In this document: positions 9,864-19,359 of the stretch, piece by piece
How the letters are laid out: each line of letters begins with the position of its first letter
Numbering within the stretch: the stretch's first letter is position 1
Assembly (NCBI GenBank): GCA_937864535.1
Contig: CALMJS010000019.1
Location: 124,001 to 188,000 of the forward strand
Reading direction: 5' to 3'
Source of the DNA: an uncultured Paracoccaceae bacterium
GTDB taxonomy: Bacteria > Pseudomonadota > Alphaproteobacteria > Rhodobacterales > Rhodobacteraceae
DNA: 64,000 nt
Program-made: the position numbers and the translations under genes
The notes under the pieces: model-generated
What the model was told of the DNA's origin: nothing
The model's database searches: none
What the model saw: only the letters and a program-made list of their open reading frames with translations

Positions 9864-10895
9864 CTATCGGGAAATGCGTTGGCCGCTGCCGGCGTCAAAC
9901 AGGTGGAGATGCGCCGGATCAAAGCCGAGGGTGAGACTGTCGCCCGGACGCACCGTCACCCGGTCCCGCAGGGCGGCGGTGATCGGCTGGCCCGCCAGCG
10001 TCGCGGTGATCAGGGTTTCCGCGCCAGTCGGCTCGACCCCGGTGACCTGCACGGTGATGCCGGCGGGTCCGGGGTGTAGATGTTCGGGGCGCAGCCCGAC
10101 GGTCACCGCCCCCGCAGGCGCGATGAGGGGCAGCGCGGTCCCGTCCGGCAAACGCCCGTCCGTCACGGCGATCATGTTCATCGCGGGCGAGCCGATAAAC
10201 TCGGCCACAAAGCGGTTGGCGGGCCGGTCATAGAGGTCCAGAGGCGTGCCGACCTGTTCGATCCGCCCGCCGTTCATCACGATGATCCTGTCGGCCATCG
10301 TCATCGCCTCGATCTGGTCATGGGTGACGTAGACGGTCGTCACCCCCAGCCGCGCCTGCGTCTGGCGGATTTCGCTGCGCATTTGCACCCGCAGTTTCGC
10401 ATCGAGGTTCGACAGCGGTTCATCGAACAGGAACACCGCCGGATCGCGCACCATCGCCCGGCCCATCGCCACCCGTTGACGCTGGCCACCGGACAGGGCG
10501 CGGGGGTAACGGTCCAGATAGGGCGTCAGGCCCAGCATCTCTGCCGCCCGCGTGATCCGCGCCTGTTTCTCGGCGGCATCGACCCGCGCCATTTTCAGGG
10601 CAAAGCCCATGTTGTCCGCCACCGTCATATGCGGATACAGCGCGTAGGACTGGAACACCATGGCGATGTCGCGATCCTTGGGTTCCAGATCATTGACCCG
10701 CCGCCCGCCGATGCTGATGTCGCCGCCGCTGATCTCTTCCAGTCCGGCAATCATCCGGAGCAGCGTGGATTTCCCACAGCCGGACGGGCCGACCAGAATG
10801 GCAAATTCACCCTCTTCGATGGATAGGTTGATGTCGCGCAGCACCTCGGTGCCGCCATAGCGTTTTGCAACGCCGCTGAGTGTGACCGCGCCCAT
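9864..10895 (-). CDS. ugpC: sugar ABC transporter ATP-binding protein (UgpC/MsmK type)
   Basis: Walker A GPSGCGKST, LSGGQRQRVAMGRAMVRDP, FDEPLSNLDAKLRVQMRSEI. Confidence 0.93.
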   Translation of the reverse strand: MGAVTLSGVAKRYGGTEVLRDINLSIEEGEFAILVGPSGCGKSTLLRMIAGLEEISGGDISIGGRRVNDLEPKDRDIAMVFQSYALYPHMTVADNMGFALKMARVDAAEKQARITRAAEMLGLTPYLDRYPRALSGGQRQRVAMGRAMVRDPAVFLFDEPLSNLDAKLRVQMRSEIRQTQARLGVTTVYVTHDQIEAMTMADRIIVMNGGRIEQVGTPLDLYDRPANRFVAEFIGSPAMNMIAVTDGRLPDGTALPLIAPAGAVTVGLRPEHLHPGPAGITVQVTGVEPTGAETLITATLAGQPITAALRDRVTVRPGDSLTLGFDPAHLHLFDAGSGQRISR

Positions 10896-10907
10896 GGCCA
10901 GCCCCCT

Positions 10908-11735
10908 TTATTTGACTGCCCCGACGGTGATCCCGCGGGTCAGAGTGCGTTGGAATATCAGGAAAAAGATCAGTGTCGGCAGAATGCCCAGCAGGGCCGC
11001 CGCCGCCGTGGTCGTCGGGTCGGACACATATTGGCCCGACAGCACGCCCATCGCGACCGAGATGGTCTGATGATCGTTCGACGCCAGCAAAACAAGGGGC
11101 AGCAGGAATTCATTCCACGTCCAGATGAAAAAGAACGTCGCCAGCACCGCCAAGGTCGGCCGCAGGATCGGGAACACCACCTGCCACAGGATCTGCCAGC
11201 GGTTCGCGCCATCGACCCGCGCGGCCTCTAGCAATTCGCGCGGAAATTCCGACAGGACCGAGGCCAGCAGATAGGTGCCAAAGGCCGCCTGTAGCACGGT
11301 AAAGATGATGATCACCGACCACAGGCTGTCGAACAGGCCGACCGATTTCGTCAGATAGTAGAGCGGGTAGACCAGACTCTCTTGGGGGATCATGATGCCC
11401 ATCAGGATCAGGACCAGAATCCCGCGCCCGGCCCGCACCCGGCCAATGCCGATGGCATAGGCGTTCAGCAGGCTCAGCAGCACGCCGAACACCGCCGCGC
11501 AGCCAGACAGCAGCAGCGAGTTCCACAGTTTCAGCGGGAAATTCACATGCGACCAGAAGTCCCTGAGCCCCGAGAGGTCAAAGCTGCGGGGCAGGGCCAT
11601 CGGACCCCTCGCGGCATAGTCGGCGGCGGTTTTCACCGCGTTGATTACCGCCAGCGCAATCGGCGCCAGCATCAGCGCCAAGAGCCCGACGAGCAGACCC
11701 AGAACAACCCAGCGGGTGAGGCCGGTTTTCTTCAT
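10908..11735 (-). CDS. carbohydrate ABC transporter permease (MalG type)
   Basis: ELLEAARVDGANRWQILWQVVFPILRPTLAVLATFFFIWTWNEFLLPLVL EAA-loop; start set at MKKTGLTRW. Confidence 0.9.
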   Translation of the reverse strand: MKKTGLTRWVVLGLLVGLLALMLAPIALAVINAVKTAADYAARGPMALPRSFDLSGLRDFWSHVNFPLKLWNSLLLSGCAAVFGVLLSLLNAYAIGIGRVRAGRGILVLILMGIMIPQESLVYPLYYLTKSVGLFDSLWSVIIIFTVLQAAFGTYLLASVLSEFPRELLEAARVDGANRWQILWQVVFPILRPTLAVLATFFFIWTWNEFLLPLVLLASNDHQTISVAMGVLSGQYVSDPTTTAAAALLGILPTLIFFLIFQRTLTRGITVGAVK

Positions 11736-12634
11736 CGGGCGTCTCCTTTGCGGGTTTGCAGGCGCAGGAACATGAGGCCCAGCAGGATGGTGATGGCGGT
11801 TTGCGCCGTCGATATCGCCGCGCCATAGCCGACCCGCACGGTGGCAAAGAAATGCGTGTAGCTGAAATAGCTGGGCACGATCGTCGAATTGTCCGGCCCG
11901 CCATTGGTCAGCACAAAGACCGGCGCGAATACCTTGAGCGCGGCGATGGTCGTCGTCAGGGCGATCACCGCGATTTCCGGCCGCAGCATCGGAATGGTGA
12001 TGTACCAGAACCGCTGGGGCGCACCGGCGCCGTCCAGACGCGCGGCCTCGTAGAGCGAGGGATCGACCCGGCCCAGACCGGACATGAACACCACCAGCGA
12101 ATAGCCGATCTGGATCCAGACCATCACGCCCATCACGGCGTAGATCGCATAGGACGGATCGCCCAGCCAGTTGCTGCCCTCTAGCCCCAGACCGCGCAGC
12201 ACCAGATTGAGCACCCCGTGCGGGTTCAGAATCCAGCTCCACAGCACGCCCGCCGCCGAGACCGGCAAAATCTGCGGCAGGTAATAGCCCGCGCGGAAAA
12301 AGCTGGACCAGCCTTGGCCGAACTGCGTGGCGACATAGTCAAACAGCGTCGCCGCGAGGATCAGCGACAGGATCGTCGGGATCACTGCCATCGCCACCAC
12401 GAAAAACAGCGTGTGCTGCATCGAGGACCAGAACGCCGCGTCCCCCAGCAGGCGGTCGTAGTTTGCCAGCCCGACAAAGGACGGCATGCCGATGCCGCGC
12501 CATTTGGTGAAACTGATCGCGACATTCATCGCAAAGGGCAGCCCGACCACCAGCACAAAGCCGATCAATCCGGGCATGAGATAGAGCCAGTAGACCGCCG
12601 AACCGGTCCGTCTGGATTGGGAAATTGCAGCCAT
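11732..12634 (-). CDS. carbohydrate ABC transporter permease (MalF type)
   Basis: LYEAARLDGAGAPQRFWYITIPMLRPEIAV EAA-loop; start set at MAAISQSRRTG. Confidence 0.9.
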   Translation of the reverse strand: MAAISQSRRTGSAVYWLYLMPGLIGFVLVVGLPFAMNVAISFTKWRGIGMPSFVGLANYDRLLGDAAFWSSMQHTLFFVVAMAVIPTILSLILAATLFDYVATQFGQGWSSFFRAGYYLPQILPVSAAGVLWSWILNPHGVLNLVLRGLGLEGSNWLGDPSYAIYAVMGVMVWIQIGYSLVVFMSGLGRVDPSLYEAARLDGAGAPQRFWYITIPMLRPEIAVIALTTTIAALKVFAPVFVLTNGGPDNSTIVPSYFSYTHFFATVRVGYGAAISTAQTAITILLGLMFLRLQTRKGDAR

Positions 12635-12655
12635 TTTGGGTATCCTGTTTGATGT

Positions 12656-12684
12656 CCCGGCGCACACTTGGGAGATGCGCCGGG
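12656..12684 (-). terminator. intercistronic stem-loop 1 (CCCGGCGCA/TGCGCCGGG, 9 bp stem)
   Basis: Perfect inverted repeat between SBP and permease genes. Confidence 0.6.
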
Positions 12685-12690
12685 ACCGAC

Positions 12691-12710
12691 GGGGGCGGCG
12701 AGGCGCCCCC
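12691..12710 (-). terminator. intercistronic stem-loop 2 (GGGGGCG/CGCCCCC)
   Basis: Perfect 7-bp inverted repeat just after SBP stop codon. Confidence 0.55.
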
Positions 12711-12717
12711 GAGGGGA

Positions 12718-13974
12718 TTACATGGACATGCCGTCGTCGTAGGCATCCTTGAGCCGCTGCGCGAACTCTTCGGGGGTGGCGGTGCCACCGATAACCGCCT
12801 GCGTGGCCTGTAGAACCTCGTTATAGAAGCCCGGAACCGGCCAGTCGGGATAAAATCCCAGACCGCCCTGCGCCACCAACTGGTTGAACAGTTCGGTTTC
12901 CAGCGATCCGATGCGGTCGGTGATCTGCGCCGGATCGGCGGCAATCGGCACGCCGCCGGAATTGCCCATCAGGTTCTGCACGTCCTGCGACAGGGTCAGG
13001 CTGATGAACTCATAGGCCAGATCCTTGTTGTCGGCGCCGTTCGGCACCACCCAGATATTGCCGGTGGACCCGGCCGAGAGGTGATTGCCCGGAAACAGGA
13101 ACTGGCTGGCGGTAAAGCCTTCGATGCCGCCGAAATTCGCGCCGTACCATGTCCCCGTCACCACAAAGGGCGAGGCGCCCGAGGTGAACTGCGCCGCCAT
13201 ATCGTCGGCCTTCATCCCGGTGGCGTCCTTGGACAGATAGCCCTTTTCGACCCATTCCTGCAGCTTTTGCCCGGCATAGAGGAAGGGCGCGGGGTCCAAC
13301 TCGGCCTTGAGGCCCTGAAAATCGGCGACCCATTCCGGCGTCGCTTGGCTGAGGGCCAAGAGATACATCAGATGCTGGGCGGGATAGTCGTTGGCGGCCT
13401 CTGCGATCGGCACAACGCCCTGGGCGACAAAGGCGTCCATGACGGCCTCGAACTCGGCCAGCGTGGTCGGCACCGACAAGCCCGCCGCGGCCAGCATGTC
13501 GGTGTTGTAGAACACCGAAACGAATTCGCCATAGTTCGGAATGCCATAGAGCGGGCCAGAGCCAAACACGCCGTTTTCGTCATAACGACCCAGTTGCAGC
13601 GCGGCCTCGTTCAGGGTGGCGTCCCAGCCGTATTGGGCATATGCCTCGTCCAGCGGGGCCAAGAGCCCCTGCGAGGCGACCAGACCGGCGGTGCCGTTGC
13701 CCTTGTTGTATTCCATCAGATCGGGGGCGTCGGACGAATTCAGGATCAGGCTGCCCGCCTGGTTGATCTGGTCAAAGGTCTTCAGTTCGAACTGCACCTC
13801 GACGTCGGGATGCGCCTCCTTGAACTTGGCCAGCGCCGCGTCCCACGCAATGCCAAGCGCGCTGTCGGCGGGTTCGTACCACCAGACCTTGAACGTGCGA
13901 CCTTCGGCCATGGCGCCAGTGGTCAGTGCCGTCGTTGCCGCCAGCATGAGCGCCAGCCGGGTAAATGTCTTCAT
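12718..13974 (-). CDS. sugar ABC transporter substrate-binding protein (family 1)
   Basis: Signal peptide, FKVWWYEPADSALGIAWDAALAKFKEAHPDVEVQFE; start set at MKTFTRLALM. Confidence 0.92.
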   Translation of the reverse strand: MKTFTRLALMLAATTALTTGAMAEGRTFKVWWYEPADSALGIAWDAALAKFKEAHPDVEVQFELKTFDQINQAGSLILNSSDAPDLMEYNKGNGTAGLVASQGLLAPLDEAYAQYGWDATLNEAALQLGRYDENGVFGSGPLYGIPNYGEFVSVFYNTDMLAAAGLSVPTTLAEFEAVMDAFVAQGVVPIAEAANDYPAQHLMYLLALSQATPEWVADFQGLKAELDPAPFLYAGQKLQEWVEKGYLSKDATGMKADDMAAQFTSGASPFVVTGTWYGANFGGIEGFTASQFLFPGNHLSAGSTGNIWVVPNGADNKDLAYEFISLTLSQDVQNLMGNSGGVPIAADPAQITDRIGSLETELFNQLVAQGGLGFYPDWPVPGFYNEVLQATQAVIGGTATPEEFAQRLKDAYDDGMSM

Positions 13975-14122
13975 CTCTCCTCCTTCGGGGGGATAGCCCG
14001 CCCTCTCCCAGTTGTTCGGTCCTGCCCTCCGGCAAAACCGATCTCGGCGGCGCACGATATCGGCGCGCGAAACCGCACGAAATTCAATTGCTTAGCGTTG
14101 ATTCCCGGGCTGACCCCGCAAA

Positions 14123-14138
14123 CCGTAAACGTTTACGG
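14123..14138. promoter_or_regulatory. LacI-family operator candidate, CCGTAAACGTTTACGG
   Basis: Perfect 16-bp palindrome with central CG between divergent SBP and lacI-type genes. Confidence 0.8.
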
Positions 14139-14215
14139 CACTATGCGGATGTACAACCATAAGTCAATTGCTTTCACGACGGGCATTTGCCAAAAGGACA
14201 CAAAGCAGGGGTCAT

Positions 14216-15235
14216 ATGGCAATCGGTATCAAAGAACTCGCCCAGCATCTGGGGCTATCGATCGGCACGGTGTCGCGGGCGCTCAATGACCGGCCCGACG
14301 TCAGTCCCGACTCGCGCAAGCGGGTGCGCGAAGCCGCCGAGGCGCTGGGATATGTCCCCAACCAATCCGGGCGCAGCCTGCGCAGCGGGGCCACGGGCGT
14401 CATCGCGTTCATGATGCAGACCGGCCATGAAACCACCGGGCAGGGCGATAGCTTTTTTATGTCGGTGTTTGATGGCGTGCAGAGCGTTTTGGCCCGGCAT
14501 CAACTGGATCTGGTGGCGCTGCTGTGCCCCTCGGATGAAAACGCCGATGACTATCTCAAACGGATGGTGTCGCGTCGGATCGCGGATGCCTTTATCCTGT
14601 CCTCGACCCAGACGGTTGATCCTAGAATTACGTTCTTGGCCAAACAGGGCATGCCATTTGTCACGCTGGGGCGGTCACAGACCGATGGCGGGCAGCCTTG
14701 GGTGGACCTCGATTTCGCGGCGATGGCGCAGCAGGCAGTGGACCGTCTGGTGGCGGCGGGCCATCGGCGGATTGCGATGACGGTGCCGCAGGATGGCGCC
14801 AATCTGGGCCGGGTGTTCGCGGATGCGGCGCAGGCGGCCCTGACCGCGCATGGGCTGCCCTTTGATCCCGACCTGATGATCGCCGCCCTGCCCAGCGAGC
14901 GCGGCGGATACGAGGCCGCGCAGCGGTTGGCCACCCTGCCGGACCGCCCGACGGCGGTGGTGCTGATCGACCCCAGCCATACCACCGGACTCTATCGTGG
15001 GTTGACGGAATCAGGACTGGCGCCGGGGCACGACATCGCGGTTGTGGGACGATGGGGACCACAGGCGGCCTACCTCAGCCCGAGCCTGACCCATTTCCGC
15101 GAAGACCTCTTTGCCTGCGGTGTCACCCTGTGCGAGGCGCTGCTGGCCTCGATGCCGACCTACGCCGAGAAATACCCTGGCGGGCTGGTGCGGGCGCTGT
15201 GTCCGACGGTTTTGGTGCCGGGGGACAGCGCCTAA
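14216..15235 (+). CDS. LacI-family transcriptional regulator
   Basis: IKELAQHLGLSIGTVSRALNDRPDVSPDSRKRVREAAEALGYVPN. Confidence 0.94.
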   Translation: MAIGIKELAQHLGLSIGTVSRALNDRPDVSPDSRKRVREAAEALGYVPNQSGRSLRSGATGVIAFMMQTGHETTGQGDSFFMSVFDGVQSVLARHQLDLVALLCPSDENADDYLKRMVSRRIADAFILSSTQTVDPRITFLAKQGMPFVTLGRSQTDGGQPWVDLDFAAMAQQAVDRLVAAGHRRIAMTVPQDGANLGRVFADAAQAALTAHGLPFDPDLMIAALPSERGGYEAAQRLATLPDRPTAVVLIDPSHTTGLYRGLTESGLAPGHDIAVVGRWGPQAAYLSPSLTHFREDLFACGVTLCEALLASMPTYAEKYPGGLVRALCPTVLVPGDSA

Positions 15236-15693
15236 TCGGGCCAGACCGGCAGGTCGAACGTCGCCTTGATCCGGTCCATCACGACCGAGGTCTTGAACCC
15301 CTTAATATCCGGATTGTCATAGAAAAATTCGCGGGTAAAGGCCTCGTAATCGGCCATGTCGCGGGCGCTGACGATCAGGACAAAGTCGGTTTCGCCGGTG
15401 ACATAATAGGCGCTCTGCACCTCGGCACTGCTACGGACAGAGCGTTTGAAACGGTCGATGATATCGGCCCGTTCGCGGGCCAGTTCGACCGACACCAGCA
15501 TCATCAGGGGCCGCCCCACCGCCGCCGGATCGATGATCGCGATATCGCCGTTGATCACACGATCCGCCCGCAGCCGCGCCAACCGCCGCTGCACCGAGGT
15601 CGCCGAGAGACCGACAAGCTCGGACAGCTCTGCATTCGTCAATAGGTTGTTTTTCTGAACGTAGTGCAGGATTTTCCTGTCGATTGCATCCAT
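15232..15693 (-). CDS. Lrp/AsnC-family regulator (DoeX-like by context)
   Basis: MDAIDRKILHYVQKNNLLTNAELSELVGLSATSVQRRLARLRADRVI; divergent from DoeA-like gene. Confidence 0.85.
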   Translation of the reverse strand: MDAIDRKILHYVQKNNLLTNAELSELVGLSATSVQRRLARLRADRVINGDIAIIDPAAVGRPLMMLVSVELARERADIIDRFKRSVRSSAEVQSAYYVTGETDFVLIVSARDMADYEAFTREFFYDNPDIKGFKTSVVMDRIKATFDLPVWPD

Positions 15694-15811
15694 ATCGGGG
15701 TTTTCCTGCGATAATCCGGTGAATTTGCAGGAATGATGCACCAACTGGATGAAATTTGCATCAAAGAACCGTCTGTTTGGGATAAATTATCTCCAATCTC
15801 CCGGAGTCGTT

Positions 15812-16987
15812 ATGCCGCATTTGCCTTTTTCCCTCTCTGAATACGAAACCCGTCTGTCCAAAACCCGCACCGAGATGGCCGCACGCGGGCTGGACGCGAT
15901 ATTTGTGACCGACCCGTCCAATATGGCGTGGCTGACCGGCTATGACGGCTGGTCGTTCTATGTCCATCAGGGCGTTCTGCTGTCTATGGAAGGCGAGCCC
16001 GTCTGGTGGGGTCGCGCGATGGACGCCGTCGGGGCGGGCCTGACCACGTGGCTGTCGCATGACAACATCCGCGGCTATGACGATACCTATGTCCAGAACC
16101 CCACCAAACATCCGATGGAGGAACTGTCGGCGCTGATCAGTGATCACGGGCTCGAACGGTCCCGGATCGGGCTGGAAATGGACAATTACTATTTCACCGC
16201 CAGCGCGTTTCTATCGCTCCAGACCTGCTTGCCAAAGGCCAAGTTGATGGATGCGACCGGACTGGTGAACTGGCAGCGCGCGGTCAAATCCCCGACCGAA
16301 ATCAGCTATATGCGCAGCGCGGCGCGGATCGTTGAACGGATGCATCAGGTCGTGGTCGAAAAGGCCGAACCGGGGATGAAGAAAAACGAACTGGTGGCGG
16401 ATATCTACCATGCCTCGGTCATGGGGGCGGACGGGTATTGGGGCGATTATCCGGCGATTGTGCCGATGGCTCCGTCCGGTATGGATGCCACCGCGCCGCA
16501 TCTGACATGGGACGATGCCCCGCTGAAACAGGGCGAGAGCACGTTCTTTGAAATCGCCGGCGCCTATCGCCGCTATCAGTGCCCGCAGTCGCGGACGCTG
16601 TTTCTGGGCCAGCCGCCGCAGAAATATCTGGACGCCGAGCAGGCCGTTCTCGAAGCGGTGGAGGCAGGTCTGGAACAGGCAAAGCCCGGTAATCATTGCG
16701 AGGACATCGCCAACGCCTTTAACGCGACGCTCAACCGGCACGGGTTCCAAAAGGACAGTCGCTGCGGCTATGCCATCGGGATCAGCTATCCGCCCGACTG
16801 GGGCGAACGCACCATGTCGTTCCGCCGTGGCGATATGACCGTCTTGCAGCCGGGGATGACCTTCCATTTCATGCCGGCGCTCTGGCTCGACGATGGCGGG
16901 CTGGAAATCACCGAGCCGATCGTGATCACCGAAACCGGGGCCGAATGCCTGTGCGCGACGCCCCGCCGTTTGTTCATCAAGGACTAG
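15812..16987 (+). CDS. doeA: M24 peptidase-fold ectoine hydrolase-like (DoeA)
   Basis: MPHLPFSLSEYETRLSKTRTEMAARGLDAIFVTDPSNMAWLTGYDGWSFYVHQGVL, characteristic of DoeA/EutD. Confidence 0.8.
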   Translation: MPHLPFSLSEYETRLSKTRTEMAARGLDAIFVTDPSNMAWLTGYDGWSFYVHQGVLLSMEGEPVWWGRAMDAVGAGLTTWLSHDNIRGYDDTYVQNPTKHPMEELSALISDHGLERSRIGLEMDNYYFTASAFLSLQTCLPKAKLMDATGLVNWQRAVKSPTEISYMRSAARIVERMHQVVVEKAEPGMKKNELVADIYHASVMGADGYWGDYPAIVPMAPSGMDATAPHLTWDDAPLKQGESTFFEIAGAYRRYQCPQSRTLFLGQPPQKYLDAEQAVLEAVEAGLEQAKPGNHCEDIANAFNATLNRHGFQKDSRCGYAIGISYPPDWGERTMSFRRGDMTVLQPGMTFHFMPALWLDDGGLEITEPIVITETGAECLCATPRRLFIKD

Positions 16988-16990
16988 CCG

Positions 16991-17980
16991 ATGCGGCGTA
17001 ACCCGATCAGTCCGACGGTAGATTTCGACTGCGACGGCGTGCAGCACGGCCATCTGCGCCTCCCCCATAGCCGCAATGACAGCGCATGGGGGTCGGTGAT
17101 GATCCCGATCACCGTGGTGAAACGCGGGCAGGGCCCCGTGGCTCTGTTGACCGGGGCGAACCATGGCGACGAATACGAGGGCCCGCTGGCCCTGTTCGAT
17201 CTGGCGCGTAGGCTGACCGCGGATCAGGTCACCGGCACGGTGATCATCGTGCCGTCGATGAACCATCCGGCGTTTCTGGCCGGAACGCGGGTGTCGCCGA
17301 TTGATCAGGTCAATATGAACCGCGCCTTTCCCGGCGCGCCGGACGGCACGGCCACGCAAAAGATCGCAGATTATTTCCAGCGCAGCCTGCTGCCGATGGC
17401 CGATCTGGTGCTGGATTTCCATTCGGGCGGGCGCACGCTGGATTTTCTGCCCTTCGCGGCCTGTCACATTCTGGATGACGCCGACCACTCTGCACGATGC
17501 CGTGCCGCCCGCGATGCCTTTGGCGCGCCCTTTAGCGTCGAGATGCGAGAGATCGACGCCCTTGGCATGTACGACGATGCGGCCGAGGGGCTGGGCAAAA
17601 CCTTTGTTACCACCGAACTCGGCGGGCAGGGGTCCAGCACGCCGAATACGGTCGCGATTGCGCGGCGCGGGCTGCGGAACCTGTTGATCCATGCGGGTAT
17701 CGTCGTCGGGGACCTAGACCTGCCGCCGACCCGCTTTCTCAGCCAGCCAGATGACGCCTGTTTCCACTTTGCCCCCCAGCCGGGCCTGACCGAGTTTCTG
17801 GTCACGCTGGGCGATCCGGTGCGGGCGGGCGATCCGCTGGCCCGCATCTGGCCGGTTCACATCACAGGGGCTGCGCCGGTGACGGTCCATGCCCAGCGGG
17901 ACGGGCTGCTGATGGCGCGTCACCACCCCGGCCTGTGCCAGATGGGCGACTGTCTGGCGGTTCTGGCCGTCGAAGACTGA
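16991..17980 (+). CDS. doeB: N-alpha-acetyl-L-2,4-diaminobutyrate deacetylase-like (DoeB)
   Basis: AstE/AspA fold motif LLTGANHGDEYEGPLAL, VDQVNMNRAFPG, LDFHSGG; adjacent to DoeA-like gene. Confidence 0.8.
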   Translation: MRRNPISPTVDFDCDGVQHGHLRLPHSRNDSAWGSVMIPITVVKRGQGPVALLTGANHGDEYEGPLALFDLARRLTADQVTGTVIIVPSMNHPAFLAGTRVSPIDQVNMNRAFPGAPDGTATQKIADYFQRSLLPMADLVLDFHSGGRTLDFLPFAACHILDDADHSARCRAARDAFGAPFSVEMREIDALGMYDDAAEGLGKTFVTTELGGQGSSTPNTVAIARRGLRNLLIHAGIVVGDLDLPPTRFLSQPDDACFHFAPQPGLTEFLVTLGDPVRAGDPLARIWPVHITGAAPVTVHAQRDGLLMARHHPGLCQMGDCLAVLAVED

Positions 17981-17991
17981 AAGGACACCAC

Positions 17992-19356
17992 ATGCTGACC
18001 AATGACACCATCGCGGCCTGGGACCGCGACAACTTCTTTCACCCTTCGACGCATCTGGCCGCCCATGCCCGTGGCGACACCCCCAGCCGGGTGATTAAAA
18101 CCGGGTCCGGCGTGCATATTCAGGACCGCGATGGCCGCAAACTGCTTGATGCCTTTGCCGGGCTCTATTGCGTCAATGTCGGCTATGGCCGTCCCGAAAT
18201 CGCAACGGCGACTGCCGATCAGGCTCGTGAATTGGCCTATTATCACGCCTATGTCGGCCACGGCACCGAGGCGTCGATCACGCTGGCGAAAATGGTGATG
18301 GACCGCGCCCCCGCTGGCATGTCCAAGGTCTATTTCGGCCTGTCCGGGTCTGACGCCAATGAGACCAACATCAAATTGGTCTGGTATTACAACAACATCC
18401 TTGGCCGTCCCGAAAAGAAAAAGATCATTAGTCGCTGGCGCGGCTACCACGGGTCGGGGCTGATGACCGGGTCGTTGACCGGGCTAGAGCTGTTCCACAA
18501 GAAATTCGACCTGCCGCTGTCGCAGGTGATCCATACCGACGCGCCCTATTATTTCCGCCGCGATGACGAAGCGCTGAGCGAGGAGCAGTTCAGCGCCCGC
18601 TGCGCCGAGCGGCTAGAGGCGCTGATCCTCGAACAGGGGCCGGACACCATCGCGGCGTTTATCGGCGAGCCGGTTCTGGGCACCGGCGGGATCGTGCCGC
18701 CCCCTGCGGGCTATTGGGCGGCGATTCAGGCGGTGCTGCGCAAATATGACATCCTGCTGATCGTGGACGAGGTCGTCACCGGCTTTGGCCGTCTGGGGTC
18801 GATGTTCGGGTCGGATCATTATGGGCTGACCCCGGATTTCATCACGATTGCCAAGGGCCTGACCTCGGCCTATGCGCCGCTGTCCGGGTCGATCGTGTCG
18901 GACCGCGTGTGGCGGGTGCTGGAACAGGGCACCGATGAGAACGGCCCGATCGGCCACGGCTGGACCTATTCGGCGCATCCCATCGGCGCGGCGGCCGGGG
19001 TGGCCAACCTCGCCCTGATCGACCAACTGGGGCTGGTGGACAACGCGGGCGCGATGGGCGCCTATCTGAAACAGAGCCTGACCGAGGCGCTGGCTGGTCA
19101 TCCCCACTTGGGCGAGGTGCGCGGAGAGGGGCTGATGTGCGCCGTCGAACTGGCCGAAGGCCCGCGCAAACTATTCGATCCGGCGCGGAAAATCGGCCCG
19201 GCGATTGCGGCGAAAATGGCGGAACGCGGCGTGATCGCCCGCGCGATGCCGCAGGGGGATATCATCGGCTATGCCCCGCCGTTCTGCATCACCCGCGCGG
19301 AAATCGACACCGTTGTCGCCGCGACCAAGGATGCCGTGACCGAGGTACTGGGCTAA
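17992..19356 (+). CDS. class III PLP aminotransferase (DoeD-like by context)
   Basis: LIVDEVVTGFGRLGSMFGSDHYGLTPDFITIAKGLTSAYAPLSG. Confidence 0.85.
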   Translation: MLTNDTIAAWDRDNFFHPSTHLAAHARGDTPSRVIKTGSGVHIQDRDGRKLLDAFAGLYCVNVGYGRPEIATATADQARELAYYHAYVGHGTEASITLAKMVMDRAPAGMSKVYFGLSGSDANETNIKLVWYYNNILGRPEKKKIISRWRGYHGSGLMTGSLTGLELFHKKFDLPLSQVIHTDAPYYFRRDDEALSEEQFSARCAERLEALILEQGPDTIAAFIGEPVLGTGGIVPPPAGYWAAIQAVLRKYDILLIVDEVVTGFGRLGSMFGSDHYGLTPDFITIAKGLTSAYAPLSGSIVSDRVWRVLEQGTDENGPIGHGWTYSAHPIGAAAGVANLALIDQLGLVDNAGAMGAYLKQSLTEALAGHPHLGEVRGEGLMCAVELAEGPRKLFDPARKIGPAIAAKMAERGVIARAMPQGDIIGYAPPFCITRAEIDTVVAATKDAVTEVLG

Positions 19357-19359
19357 CCC

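Noticed and set aside
10908-12242. 444-aa ORF as a single fused permease
   Set aside because: N-terminal extension is out-of-frame translation of the upstream permease gene; true start MKKTGLTRW at 11735
16211-17692. 493-aa minus-strand ORF opposite DoeA/DoeB-like genes
   Set aside because: Shadow ORF of third-position GC bias; no family signature
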